Assembly (NCBI GenBank): GCA_030278955.1
Contig: JAOANR010000006.1
Span: forward strand, 60,005,060 to 60,069,059
DNA: 64,000 nt
Source of the DNA: Hygrophila difformis
Lineage: Eukaryota > Streptophyta > Magnoliopsida > Lamiales > Acanthaceae
Reading direction: 5' to 3'
Part shown: positions 46,265 to 59,881 of the stretch, in pieces
How the letters are laid out: each line of letters opens with the position of its first letter
Numbering within the stretch: position 1 is the first letter of the stretch
The notes under the pieces: model-generated
The model's input: only the letters and a program-made list of their open reading frames with translations
Told to the model about the DNA's origin: nothing
Database searches by the model: none
Translations under genes and position numbers: made by a program

Positions 46265-46761
46265 GGTCTGTTTTGCACGCAGCTTTTGGGAGCTTTTGGT
46301 AGCTTTAGCTTTTATTTCAAAATAAAGCCCCTTCTGTACACTAGCTTTTGGAAAAGCTTCTTTTTATAAGCTAAAAGATGTAGCTTTTGGGAGCTTTCGG
46401 AAGCTACTTTCCAAATTTAATTAATTTTTCTCTTTAAATTATAATTTTTGACAGCTACAGCTACTTGTACCGAACACTTATGCAAAAACTGATAGCTACA
46501 GCTCCCAACAGCTATAGCTCTCTACAGCTGCAGCCCGCAGCTACAGCTCGACGTGCAAAACGGACCCGTAGCTTTTGGGAGCTTTCGGAACCTACTTTCT
46601 AAATTTAATTAATTGTTCTCTTGAAATTATAATTTTTTTTTACAGCTACAGCTACTTGTACCGAACACTTATTCAAAAACTGATAGCTACAGCTCCCAAC
46701 AGCTACAGCGGCAGCTCGCAGCTACAACCCGCAACTACAGCTCGATGTGCAGAACAGACCC
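46265..46761. mobile_element. Second Tourist-like MITE with a tandemly duplicated right half
   Basis: The left end GGTCTGTTTTGCACGCAG is preceded by GTA. One right end (GTGCAAAACGGACCC) is at 46567, also followed by GTA. A second copy of the right half (about 190 bp, 46569-46761) follows directly and ends GTGCAGAACAGACCC-TTA. It belongs to the same family as the MITE at 45887. Confidence 0.75.
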
Positions 46762-46764
46762 TTA

Positions 46765-47677
<913 letters not shown>

Positions 47678-48435
47678 CAAGGTTATCAAAATCTAGATCT
47701 TACGTAGGATCGTTTTTCCATTTGCAAGATCGGGATCGTAGGATCGTATTCAGATCCTAAGATCCTATGAAATTAAGAAAAAAAAATATAAAATATATTC
47801 ATATTGCATATTAGTAAATTACAATAACCAATATCAATAGACAATAATTTATTTAGCAAAAAGAGATAATAATTGAGCATTTAAGACGTTATTGAGCTGG
47901 GTTGGATTTGTCATTAGAATTTTCCCCATTTTCGTCACTCTCGACCACTTTCTCATTGGATTCATCATCATCCATCTGGGCAGGGGGTTTAGGACTAAGA
48001 TCTCAATTAGCAGGGATGCTGGAAGGGGATGTTACGGCAAGTGCGGTGATAGAAAGAGGAAGGGGATGCGAGGGCAACGATAGAAAGATAAAGGGGATAC
48101 GACGGCGACGTCAACAACAGGAAGATGAAGGAGATACAACGGCGACTGTTGGAAGAGGAAGATGAAGGGGATACGAGGAAGATGGAGATGCAAACAAAAA
48201 TCACTAGATCTGGATTTTGGAAAAGAATGGAGGACTGAAAAATAAAAAAATATGATGAAAAATAAGAGGGAGTGGGATCGGATCGTTCAAAGATTTTAAG
48301 ATCTTGTGTAGATCCTATAGATCTTATCCAGATCTCACCCTAATTTAGATCTCACACAGATCTTAATCGTTTTGGCTTTGTAGAATCGTAGGATAGTAAG
48401 ATCCTAAGATTTAGATCTAGATTTTAATAACCTTG
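47678..48435. mobile_element. Non-autonomous hAT element (758 bp) with GATC-rich ends
   Basis: An 8-bp duplication GTCGAAAG lies at 47670-47677 and 48436-48443. The TIR is CAAGGTTATCAAAATCTAGA on the left, and inward from the right CAAGGTTATTAAAATCTAGA (one mismatch in 20). Subterminal regions repeat AGATC, GGATCG and TAGGATC words. The interior has purine-rich GAAGATGAAGG-type repeats. CAAGGTT ends are common in plant hAT MITEs. Confidence 0.92.
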
Positions 48436-48585
48436 GTCGAAAGAGATGCCTACAGCCTACAGTGTCGCCGCCGCGGACACTATACGCATAAAGGGGTAAG
48501 TGGACTTACAGAGTGGCATCCCCAAGGATCGAACCACAGACAACGGGTAGAGCCCAGAGCATCTCGCTCTCGAAGCCCAAAACTA

Positions 48586-48885
48586 AGTTCTCGAAAGCAT
48601 AAACACATAATCATCATAATATATATGCCCAAGATAATCAAAATCAAGTATGCCCAGTTTAACAACTCGAAAGCATAAACATGAGATTTATATCCTCGAA
48701 AGCATAAAATCACATATATCGCATAAACATAATTTACATGCTCAAGATAATCAAATAATCAAGTATGCCCAGTTAGTAACTCGAAAGCATAGACATGATA
48801 TCTGTATCCTCGAAAGCATAATATATCACCAATCATAATAATATTAAATGCATGCCCAATCCCACGACTCGAAAGCATAAATTCA
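48586..48885 (+). repeat. Paired CTCGAAAGCATAAAC repeats
   Basis: CTCGAAAGCAT occurs at 48590, 48666, 48695, 48780, 48809 and 48868. Two pairs are spaced 29 bp apart and recur after about 114 bp, together with AAGATAATCAA and GTATGCCCAGTT words. This looks like a short diverged tandem array, probably inside an LTR. Confidence 0.7.
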
Positions 48886-49208
48886 TAATCAGTTTGCACG
48901 GAATCCATCCACCTAATTTCTAAGGCAAGATTCGCAGGGAATCCGATCACACGGAAGTTCCCAATCTAGGCAACATAGACTATACTAGTTTATTCCTCAG
49001 TTCAATACCTAACCCCTATCTAATATGTTATTCTAAACATTGCCATTTTATAATCTTCGAAGCCTCCTTTGTTTGTCTTCAATCTCTCAAGGCTTCATGA
49101 GTTATCCAATTAAATATATTATCATGAGAATTTAAATAATTCTAACAGTACCAACACATCCGTCTCCTTCTATCTCCAATACAAACATGCACCTCCAAGC
49201 CCCTTTAT

Positions 49209-51057
49209 TGTAACATCCGGATAATTAATTCATGATTAAATTATTTTAATTATAGTTAATTAAGCAAAGTAGGCTTATAATATTGTGTGATTGATTAATG
49301 GAAGAAGTCCATTATTAAATTTAGATAAAGCCCAACACACACAAGAGAGAAAAGATGGAGGTAGCCAATCCAATCCAATTGATTGATAAAAGAGAAAAGG
49401 CTCATAATAATCCAACTGATGCCCAACTCCCAGGATACAAATCAGATTGGGCCATCTCTTTTCCCATTTTCATTTGGTTACTTGAGTAATAAAAAGGAAA
49501 TAATAAACTAGGGATTTGAAGAGCAAAAAAAAAAAAAAAATCGTGGCTTGTGGAAGAGGGGAAGACCTTGTGAATCAAAGCTTCAGAAAGGTAATGAACG
49601 GCTTCCTCTCATCTTTGTTCTCCATGTTCATTTTCTTTCTAAACCATTTCTCCGTTCTCCCTCTATTTCTGTCGGAATCGGGATCCATTTGGTGGAGTTG
49701 TATTGTCGTTGCAATTTCGATAGGGGGCGCCAGGGCCGTCGGCCCTGGCCATGGCGAGGCCGGAGGCCCGCCTTCGGTTGGTGGTGACGCCACAGCGCGC
49801 GGTGGCGCTGTGGTGATGGATTTGTTGTGGTGGTGTCCATGGGGTCTGGTGGTGAGTTTGATGATGGTCGGTGGTGGTGTTTCCGGGCAGTGGTGTTGAC
49901 TTGGTGGCAACAGTGGTAGTGATGGTGTTTTATTGTTAGAATTTCTTATTTAAAAGTTGTGAACATTGTTGGGATTTGACTGGATTTGTGTTAATTAATT
50001 CATTGTTATAAAAATTGTGGTATTTGAGAGTTCAAATGACTAATTTGGCTAATTTGGGCTTGAATAATTGGGGATGTGATATCATTTGGTGTTTTATGAA
50101 TTTTTGATTAAATTCTTAGACTCCAATGTTGATGTAGACGTGGGTATAGCTATATGGATTTCTTTGATGTTGATATGCCTATGTGAATTGATTGGAATTG
50201 GAATTGAATAGTATGACTTGTATATGAATTTTGAATTGGGAAAGAAATGGAATAGCTTCTTGTTTGAGTTGAACTTGGGATAAGTTGTGTAATTGGAGAT
50301 TCTTGGTGAATTCGAATTTTGTTGAGAACTTTTTAATATCAAATTATGGTGTGAGAATTAAATCATCTTGGTAGCTTTTAATGATGGATTTTGACATGGT
50401 TCAATGTGGACCAAGTGATTATTTAATTGGGTAATTGAGTTATTGGAATATACTGTATTATATTTAATTTATATGGATTCATATGCATTCTTGGTATGAT
50501 TAATTGAAATGTTGGAAAGGACTTGTTGGGTGTGTTGGAAGTTATGTTGTGGTATTTGAGTTTTGGAGTGGATGATTTAAATGATTAATTGAAGGCTTGG
50601 TTGTTCTTGATTAACTAGACTTGGTATTGGAGTATTAAAGTTTGAAGGTTGTATTAATCTTGTTTTTGAAGGTTGTATTAATCTTAAACATGTGGTTTTG
50701 TATATTATGGAAGAATTGTGGATTGAGTTGCTTTTATGTTTAATTGGACTTTAGATTTGGATTTAGGGATGAACATTTTGAATGTGTAGTTCTTTTAGGC
50801 TTGTTGGTTAGATTTATGCATAAAAGTATTAATTTGAAGAATTAGAAAGGGGATTTGATGTGTAGCTATGAGCTTAAAGGTTTCAATGGATTTAATTGAG
50901 TATGTGATATTTGAGAACTTGATATTAAAGATGTGACCTTAAGTTAAGTGTGTAATTGAGATATGGAGGAATAATTATTATTTATTTAAACATTTAAGGA
51001 TCTTGAATTTGGAAATATATATATATATTATTTATTTCATATGTATATATATATATA
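49209..51057 (+). mobile_element. 5-prime part of a Ty3/gypsy-type LTR, interrupted by Helitrons
   Basis: It begins TGTAACATCCGGATAATTAA, a typical gypsy LTR start. AT-rich sequence and an AAGCCCAACAC stretch follow, then a GC-rich block (49720-49900) and a purine-rich tail. No LTR 3-prime terminus is seen before the Helitron junction at 51057, so the rest may lie beyond the Helitrons. Confidence 0.45.
49728..49830. repeat. GC-rich hairpins in the LTR
   Basis: CCAGGGCC-GTC-GGCCCTGG (49729-49747) and CCACAGCGC-GCGGTG-GCGCTGTGG (about 49791-49814) are perfect short hairpins in an otherwise AT-rich LTR. Confidence 0.75.
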
Positions 51058-51279
51058 CTAGTGGGAAATCTGTGCGATGCACAACGTAAAAGGGATGTAC
51101 AACTGCCTATGGAGAAAGAAAAAATAATTATAGGTAAGTGTATGAGTTCCCATCTACAACAATTTGTTTCCAGACGATTTACCAATAACATATAGCTTAT
51201 TTATATTCCTGGTCAATGCTAATCAATACCCCTGGTCTATTTTCAGACAAAGAATGTGCCATTGAAGTTGAGGATGCTA

Positions 51280-51438
<159 letters not shown>

Positions 51439-51584
51439 CTACACCAAATCAAATGTTCCATCTGGCTTCACAGCCAAAGCATGCAATAAGAGCAAAAAAT
51501 AATATGATTCTTCACCTTCTATAGTTTTATGCACTTAATTGGCTACGCAGCGTTAAGCACTTAGATGAAACAATTGTATTACCT

Positions 51585-52095
51585 TTAAAATATTCACGTC
51601 TTTCCAAGGACCTTTATCCGACCTCATACAACCCCCCTCATTTGTGCAGGTACAGCTACCACCAAGGAACTCCGGTAGCTCCCTACCAACAAAACAGATG
51701 TCACGAGCTTTCAAAAGTATTTAATTACTATGCATGCAAATGTTGAAATAAGCAGTCACCTTTCGTCAATTGCTTCAAGGAGTTTCTCTAGGTATTTACT
51801 GCCAAGTACCTATTTGAAATCGTTATTACAAGTTGGGAAAGCAAATATTGTTATGTAGGGGAAAGAGTGCCTCGGACATACCTGAATTTTTGCGGACGAA
51901 TCAGGTCAAGTAAAGGCTTGACTACATCCCAGATCAGCCTAAAGCCAGAGCCAGTATTAATAATGAATATACGATGAAGTGTCTGTAACACAAACAACAA
52001 TAAGATATCCTTCAACAAGATGGGCAGACTGAAATATCTACAATGTTACATGTGTTTCGACATAAGGATCAGTTAACACACAGGGGGGGGGGGGG

Positions 52096-52133
<38 letters not shown>

Positions 52134-52230
52134 AGGCGACATACTTCAGGATAGTTGTCATTGTCAATCTTCTAAACCATCTTAATGAAATCTATAACCG
52201 GACCAGTCAAACTCATTACACCCTGGATTG
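51585..52230 (-). pseudogene. SEC14-like phosphatidylinositol-transfer protein fragment
   Basis: Several minus-strand exons in order: KIDNDNYPE (about 52165-52135), TLHRIFIINTGSGFRLIWDV then VKPLLDLIRPQKF (about 51990-51885), VLGSKYLEKLLEAIDER (about 51825-51765), and [20 protein letters not shown] then [12 protein letters not shown] (about 51690-51590). This is the C-terminal half of the CRAL-TRIO/SEC14 lipid-binding domain of plant SFH proteins. A stop codon lies just before KIDNDNYPE. The N-terminal half is absent. Confidence 0.85.
52083..52130 (+). repeat. Poly(G)-(AG)n tract
   Basis: About sixteen Gs are followed by about sixteen AG dinucleotides. It lies in an intron of the SEC14-like fragment. 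Confidence 0.95.
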
Positions 52231-52239
52231 AAAGAGAGA

Positions 52240-53490
52240 GCTCAAATGAACTTAGAGGACTGGCAACAGTAAAAGGGGATAAAATGAGCAACGAACCAGA
52301 TATTGAGCCTTGAAGGAAAACTTAATGTGAAGACATACTTTATCAACATAGGCTCGTAAGCAGTGATCAGAACATCAGTCGACACTTCCTTGAGGAGTAA
52401 ATTTGCTAAATATACATGAGTAGAAAGAATCAGGAGCCTCCATTAGAGACCAATCAAAGAGATCAGACTTCGGATTATAGTGAAGAAAGAAATATAAGAA
52501 TTCACCTTAACTATGTTTTGTGCTTCTCTTCCGTGCCTTCCCTTAGATATGGCCTATAAATAGAAAAAGATGGGATATGAAATTCACTTTCACTCAGAAG
52601 CTCGTGGCCCTATGATCATATTCTTGCATAATGCACAGCAAGGTATAGTAATGTACAAATTTATCAGAAGACTTGTTTTCCATCTCTAAGTGTGATAAAT
52701 AGAATCTAAAATATGTTGCTGTAGTGATTTCCCCATCAATCTTGTGGTCTTGAAAACTCCAATTATAACTTAAACCTATTGATATAATTTCCTTGTGAAA
52801 ACTAAGAATGCAGGCATGCTTTATTTCAAGATTCACATTAAACACCAAGGCAAGTATATGTAGAATAACGATGTATGCATTTTTTTTCCTCTTATAAGTT
52901 TTACTACATAAGTATTTTTTTATTTTCATTTCCTTTCAAGATGGAATCACACTGTACCTCAATATCATTAATTTTTTTTAAAAAAAAGTAAAAAATAACA
53001 CACACACACACACATAAGCAAAATTAGTATTTACTAACCCTGGGATCTGCAACAAAACCAAATGGATTATGAAGCTATTAGTTGCTTAAGAATAGAAAAT
53101 GGCAATGAAATATGTTTAACAGAGTAATGGAGAACAAAATTAAGAGCACATTATGATGTGAATTTGAGCCTACGTTGTCACTTACATATTCAATTTTGTA
53201 TTTTGATGCCTCTACCCATGGTTTCATCACCCCAAAATTGAAACAATTCGTATTCAACATTTATTTACTATGAGCACAAGGAATGATGAATCTGTTTTCA
53301 TCTCACTCATAATTTTTAGCCACATGCCAAAATAATATTGATAAAAAATTTACAACATAACCCCTCTTTGGATCAAATAGTTAATTGGCAAAAGAGGGAT
53401 AGGTGAAATCTATAACAACATCAATAGCTACACTGCAGGTTACTGGGTGAAGATAACCTGTGAAATTACATTTATCAAAAGAATTTTTGA
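52240..53490. other. Helitron A interior without recognised genes
   Basis: AT-rich, intron-like sequence. A minus-strand stretch at about 52400-52335 reads LLKEVSTDVLITAYEPMLIK and may be another captured exon, which I do not recognise. There is a (CA)n run at about 53000-53012. Confidence 0.4.
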
Positions 53491-53499
53491 TTGCCTTAC

Positions 53500-53649
53500 C
53501 GTGATAATATCAGAGATACCACGACTTGTCAAAGAATATCATCGGCAAGATTAAATGCTTCTGTTACTGGTGTAGATGGGGAAACCGCAGTCAGCAACTT
53601 GTCATTTGGAATGACTATTAGAGTGTCAACATTTTCTCTCAATGCAGTA
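53500..53649 (-). pseudogene. FtsZ2 exon fragment
   Basis: The minus strand reads [20 protein letters not shown] then [18 protein letters not shown], then an in-frame TGA and, after a small deletion, RGISDIIT before a GT donor (ACG|GTAAGG). This is the GTPase-domain segment of plastid-division FtsZ2. The arginine codon of the DDILRQ motif has become TGA, and about 3-4 bases of the QGVRG segment are lost. A single exon is present. Confidence 0.88.
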
Positions 53650-53963
53650 TGGCAATGATACAATTATTTAGAATAGTTGCGCAAGAAACACAGAGCTGCA
53701 CAAAAATAAAAAAAATAAAAGAAATTCCCCTCCAGTATAACATTATATAATCAAATTATAAACATACATAACACCCACACAAAGAATGTTCATTACTTTC
53801 ATTCCTTAACCTGTGTACCCGAAGAAATAAACCTTAATTAGTTCATCTAAAAGGCAAAATACAAAAATAAAGCTTTAATTTCATACATGAATTTTTCAGG
53901 ATGGGTTTGCTGTTGCAATGCAGGAAAGGCTAGTCCTATTGCATCATGAAATTCAACAATGGC

Positions 53964-56300
53964 TTAATCAAGCACAATGTCATCCAATTTCAGTCTCCCC
54001 CACTGCTCTGCACTTACAAGCATTTTGAGACCATCTTTCAACTCTGCTATTCCTTCTTCCAAAATAGCACAAACTGGGAACATGGGAACACCAGGCACCC
54101 TTTGTCGTAACTCTTCATACACTTGTGGTGCCCCTGACTCATCAATTTTATTGGCTACTACTAAGGATGGACGGTCAGACAGGTCCTCCTGATAGAACTC
54201 CAATTCCAACATCAGATCTTTAAGTTGTTCCCATGGTGGGATACCCTTTCTACCATCTATGGCTGCAGCCAAATCTACCACATAGGCCAAGACTTTGGTG
54301 CGTTCAATGTGCCGTAAAAAATTATGCCCAAGCCCACGATTTTCATGTACTCCCCTTATAAGCCCTGGGATGTCAGCCAAAGTGATGGAAAGATCATTGT
54401 ATTTTAAGTTCCCTAGATTGGGCCTTAAGGTAGTGAAGACATAATGACCGGTTACACGTTTAGCCCTCGATAAAGCTCCAAGAAGAGTGCTTTCACCAGC
54501 ATTTGGCATTCCTACAAAGCCCTCATCAGCAATACTCTTGAGTTCTAGCAAAGGAACAACCTCAGAACCAGGCAAGCCAACACTGCATGCCACAATGTCT
54601 TCGTTATTTGAAACATCAGAATTTAAATCTGAATCCTTGAACATTTTGGACCGCTTCGAAAATTGCACATTGCCCATGCCACCATCTCCTCCCTGCGCAA
54701 CAGTTACTTTTTGGCCAGGCTCTGTTAATTTAGCAACATTGAATTGTACATCTTCAATGTCTCCCAAACCTTTCCTCTCGAAATCTTCCTCACACTCAGA
54801 TGATGCATACATTTCATCACCCAGTTCTTCCTGATCACTATACGCTTGTGGCTTTTAAAACGAAATGGCATCAAGATCGTATTTGGATTTATACACCAGA
54901 GGTGAGAATCGAGGATGAACTTTGAACTGTGGGGCTCTGGCAGATCTCCCGGTTTGCTCAGGTAAAGGAGCCATGTCCTTGCCAAGGAGCCATGTCCTTG
55001 CCAGGATCGTCAGGCTTCCCTATGATCTTGCTTTCCTCAGTAGGAGATGGATCAGAAGATTCAGAAGAAAATTCAAGTGTACCAGGAATGTCCTATGGAT
55101 CTAAGTCTCCTGAAGACTTCTTCTCCACTGAAGAAGAATCTTCACCCTCTAAAAGGTGAATAACTGTACGAACAGGCACCAAAACAACCTACCAGATGAA
55201 TTTGCTGTCAATCATGAGAAAATAATCATTCTGAAGTCCACATACAATAGAAAACGAAAAAGCTGAAGCATAAGAGATGCATTTAGGGATTAAAATATAA
55301 CCTTGTCCGATCCTCCGTTTCCTATCATATTTTTTGGAGCCCCATTCCCTACCCTCTTTGCATTCTAGACATTATTAGAAGTAATAAAAACTTCCTATGG
55401 AACATGGAATACCTTCACATGAAATTCTTAAAGAACAACATATAGTGAATATGATTGTGAATATAATAGAATAATGGTAGATATTATATAACAATAACTC
55501 ACAACATGGTGTTGTAAACTGCTGAAGTCCCAAACATATATCGAACATTCAAGGATCACATCACCGCCTCTCCACCGCTCCTACATTCATTAAGTATAAA
55601 CTAAATCAAGGAGATTATCATAAAAAATTACAGCCTTCTTAATTTCCTAAATATTCAATCAGATTTGAAAAGATAAATGCATTACCGATGTGCTAATCCA
55701 TGTAGAATATTCCAAGTTTAGGAGCTTAAGCAAAAAGTGATAATCAACCTAAGCATTGATCCTTGACAATAAATTGTAAAAGCTTCACTCATGTTATTAA
55801 AGCATCACTCAAATAATTTCCTTATTTAAATGTCTAATTTCTTGAGTAAAAACATAAAAGCGGGGTAATTTTGACAGGATAAAAATAATTTCAAGTTACT
55901 GGACAATAAACAAAAATAAACGACTGCCAACATAATTACAAAGACTTACCATCAGGCTTCCCACGGCGGTCATGACGACTGCGATGAAAGCTGGAACAAC
56001 CGTTCCCTCCATCACCTCCTTTAGCCCATAGCCTAAATCGATATATCATTCTTCGTTCCTACATGAAGATGGTTGGAACATGCATAAACATCAAAGTTAT
56101 TACAGTAAAAAGAAATAAAGAAAATAATAGTTAGTTGTGTTATTAAGCTAAAAAAATTATGTTAAAATATGAAGGGAAGAAAGAAGAGAGAGATTTTACC
56201 TGTAGTGGAGCCACCTTTTTTTTTCTTGTAAGAAATATCTGTATAAGTACAAGATTGGGTAATCCATTGCAACCTTGAGAATTTGGTAATGGCCTCTAAA
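53964..56300 (-). pseudogene. OBGM-like (mitochondrial Obg/CgtA GTPase) pseudogene
   Basis: Obg-family GTPases assist large ribosomal subunit assembly. Exon-like blocks: about 56300-56200 (ends YKKKK... with an A9 run out of frame), 56058-55950 (FRLWAKGGDGGNGCSSFHRS), 55580-55503 (RGGDVILECS), 55364-55302 (GNGAPKNMIGNGGSDK) and 55188-53964. The last covers the Obg fold end and G domain: GMPNAGESTLL, DIPGLIRG and NKID. Lesions: a stop in the linker before IPGTLEF, a 19-bp tandem duplication (AAGGAGCCATGTCCTTGCC, about 54965-55003) that shifts frame, a stop after DAISF, a phase clash between exons 2 and 3, and Glu in place of the P-loop Lys. The final 282-codon frame is open, but nucleotide binding would be impaired. 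Confidence 0.9.
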
Positions 56301-59300
56301 TATGCAAATTTGTTCCTGCCCCATAACTACATTCCTCTCTCGCTATTTTATCAGTAAGAAATCAATAATTTCTCCAAAATCCATGTTCAAAAACCCAAAA
56401 ACTTTCCTTGAATCCATAGGAAAAATGCCAAAAGTGCTCCAATGATCCATCCCACAAGTAAAGGGCAAAGGATAATCTTAATGTGTCATATTTAACTCGG
56501 CAACAAAGCTTTTGTAGGTCTTCATCAAGGTCATTGGCAAGTCTAATAAAACTTCTGTCAATTGAACAACTTGCATAAAGATAATCCTCATTCTTTGCAA
56601 GACACTGCCAAAACAATATGGGAATGGGTGAAGGGAGCCTTGGAACTCTTGGGGGATTTTTGATTCTCATGCCTTGGCTCCTCATCTTGAAATGATTATT
56701 ATACCTGGACACAGAACAAGTTGATCTTAGCTGGGAATAAACTGTGTCTTGTTCAGTCACTTTCTTAAAATTCTCAAAAGAACAGATTCAATGTCAATTA
56801 ATACAAATCATGATAAACTACCTTACTACCTTTGTTAATTTAATTAAACATTCGACAACTAATCTAATAGTATTTTTTTAAATTCCGAGTAGCTTGAAAT
56901 TCAGTAGGAACCGAGGCTGGCCACCTTGATAGATCCAGCCGTCTTAGAGCAGGTAAAAGGGTAAAAGGGTGTGTATAATAAAGCAGGTAAAAGGGTCGGC
57001 ATTAAAAGGGAAGCAACATAGGATGAATTTTCATATAATAGAGCAGGTAAAAGAGTCGGCATTAAAAAGATCGAAGCAAACTACCCAAAAAAAATAATGA
57101 GTGTATAATATAATATAATATGCAGAAATAGATTAGACCTGTTTAACTTTGCTGCCGCTTGAGATGGTTGATAGCAATCATTGTCTTGGTTCAGTCCACT
57201 TATGAAGAACAAAATGAGGTTCCCTGCACTATAGCATTGTAACATAGGATGGAAAATAGACAGCTGAAACACAGTTTGTAAGTGATTGTAGGACTGTGGT
57301 TCCCTGCATTATAGCATTGTAATAGAGGAGGTAAGGCAGATAGCTTCATTAAAATCCACCGCCAACAACGTTGGCAGCTTTTTCAGGTTACTGAATTGTA
57401 AGACAATTCAGTCACTTAAGCAAATGTATATATCTACAAATAAATTCTTCTCTCCTTCAAGTACTAACCATGGATTCCAAAATTTTTGTTTCAGCTCTAT
57501 ATGAATTTCCCTTCTCTTTTGCCATTGCAGCCTCAAGTTTCTGCATTTTGTTTATCTAGAATTGGTGAATCAAGTTTCACTTGAATCTCTTTCATCTGTG
57601 CCTCGGATTTGCACTCTCAACATGTTGTGTGAAGACATCTTGACTGTAACATTCCCCTTCCTTTCATTCTGTTTGGGGCCCAAAAATCCATGCTAATGCT
57701 ATCAAACCTCTGTCCAAATCCCCAACTTCTTTCTCGATATCATAACATTGTACCATTCTTTCATTGAATCACAATTTGCATCCTAAAATAAAAGTTCTGA
57801 AGCAATGAAATGATTCAGGGATTGAATAATTTGGCAAACTATCTAAAAGCACATATTAAAAACGCAAAATCTTCTTATTTTCCGAAATGTGTTCGAAGCA
57901 CAGTATTCAAGCACATACCACATTATTTCCATGCTTAAAATTTGAAAGCTCTCAGGTCCTTGTTTTTAAAAGTCTAGAATCTGGATGCTGGAAATAAAAT
58001 CATTTATAAAAGGAAAGATGCTCAGGATTTGCTTCATGTTCCAACAGTATGTCATGGATAACTGTAATTATCATATACATTCCAAAATCCATGTTTATTG
58101 AAGCCTAGACATATGAAACTCAGTGACTAATACATGGTATATAAATAATCGCAAGATGACACACTCAAATTCTTTTACATTGTCAATCAAAGATGATAGG
58201 AACAACAGGATAGCAAGATGACCCATTTGATTCAAGTCATTTTCAAAAATTATTCAACAATTTTAGACGCAGTTGATTCTAAGAATTCCAAGATCCACCA
58301 CATCCTCAGGTGATTCAACCTCTGCATCCTTATCCGGCTCACATCTTGTAACTACCACGAAATTATTCAACAAAAGGTAACACTTATACGCAAAAGGTAA
58401 TAAAAAATACTACCAGAAACAACGCAATAAAAAAATCAAACAGATGACAATAATATAGAAGAAAAAAGATAAAAAAAAGGGACACACTATTCAGGTTTTA
58501 AAAGTCATAGGATTGAGCCTACAATTTCGAATTACAAGAATAATGTTTCAAGAGGCAACATTTATATGCAAAATGTAAAAAAAAAATTACCACCTCCTTT
58601 TTCCGCAAAAAAAGGTATGGCTGCTGCTTTTCGAGGGCTGAGGGGCTGGAGTAGCCCCAAACGGCACGACACCCCTGGATGAGGGCAACGGGCGGTGCAT
58701 TGACTCGTCTGGGTCGATTCATTTGAAAGCAATGCAACAAGAAGTAGCATGGCATTTCCACAAACACACAGCATACATAAGCTTAGAGGATTCAAAGTAA
58801 ATTCAAGAATGAAACTAATATTAGTGCCATAGCCAGAAACTCATAATCTAACTGCGAATAATTACAATATCGCATCATCCATAATTCTCAAACCAGTGAA
58901 TGCAATCTTCTAAAAATGCCTAAACCATTTATTAAGCATCATGTATGCTAAGAAATCAAGTACCCTCCCAAGTAAAGCTAAAATCAACCAAACACAAAAT
59001 TACAAAACTAAGCAGCAATATAAGGTCATCGGCCCCAAGGATGAGAAAATATACCATTCCTGCGAGAAGAACAACCTCGATTCTGAATCAACAGAGAAAA
59101 TCTTGTCGAGTGTCTGGTGCACCACCGTATGGTATTCCCCATGAGGGGGCTGAACCCCGCGAGGGAATACATGGCAAAAATTTCACCTCCAATTACGCTT
59201 GTAAAGGGTCGCCTCTAGCTAGGCGTTTCGACAAACACACGGAAGGCATAAACGAAGGGAACTTACGCGAAGAGAAATCCTTAGCACGATTGAAGGTGGA

Positions 59301-59881
59301 GGCCGGAAAAAACAATTACATACCAATGGAGGTCCGGCAATCTCCCAACCGGTGCAGTGGCAGCGATAGTGGCTCGAAGAGGGTGCGGGTCGCTCGCAGG
59401 GGGAGGGAGTCGGTCGTGGATGGGGTATTGAGGGCTGGAGGCTGCTCGATGGCTGGCGACAGGGGGCGGCGGCGGCGCGCGCAGGTGGACGGCGTCGGGC
59501 GGAGTCACCAGCTAATCGAGAGCCCCGATCGGCAATGAAACCTCCTTCAAATCCCAAATCGAGTTACCGAGAAAATAGGGACATCGAGAATAGGAGAGCC
59601 TGAGCAAGAAACATGGCAGAGAGGAGCAGGGGAGAGGGGCGGAGACGAGGGTGGAGACGGGGACGGGCTAGGTTTGAAAAGAGTGGTGTCGTAGAGAAAC
59701 GAGGCATAGATTCAAGGGAAATGAGATGGAAATGTGGGAAGCTGGGATCGATCCTGGGATAGAATGAAAACACAAATGAAGCTGGGACTGATCCAACGGC
59801 CACAAATTCAATTTGCACTCTTAATCCAATGGCCAGAATTGAAATTAAAGAGGGGAGATTGGGAGCTCTCCCTCTTATAAG
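56301..59881. other. 5-prime part of Helitron A with unassigned exon-like pieces
   Basis: Minus-strand stretches with protein-like composition lie at 56760-56362 (CLAKNEDYLYASCSIDRSFI, then RLANDLDEDLQKL), about 57180-57140 (GLNQDNDCYQPSQAAAKLNR), about 58345-58270 (EPDKDAEVESPEDVVDLGIL) and 59160-59090 (GEYHTVVHQTLDKIF). I cannot assign them to families. GC-rich sequence at 59330-59530 resembles a captured promoter or 5-prime UTR. A GCAGGTAAAAGGGTCGGCAT phrase recurs near 56985 and 57045. The Helitron 5-prime end itself carries GGCCATTGGATT-type text. Confidence 0.4.

Noticed and set aside
53964..54812. Functional OBG GTPase gene
   Set aside because: The frame is long, but upstream exons carry stops, a 19-bp duplication and a phase clash, and the P-loop lysine is Glu.
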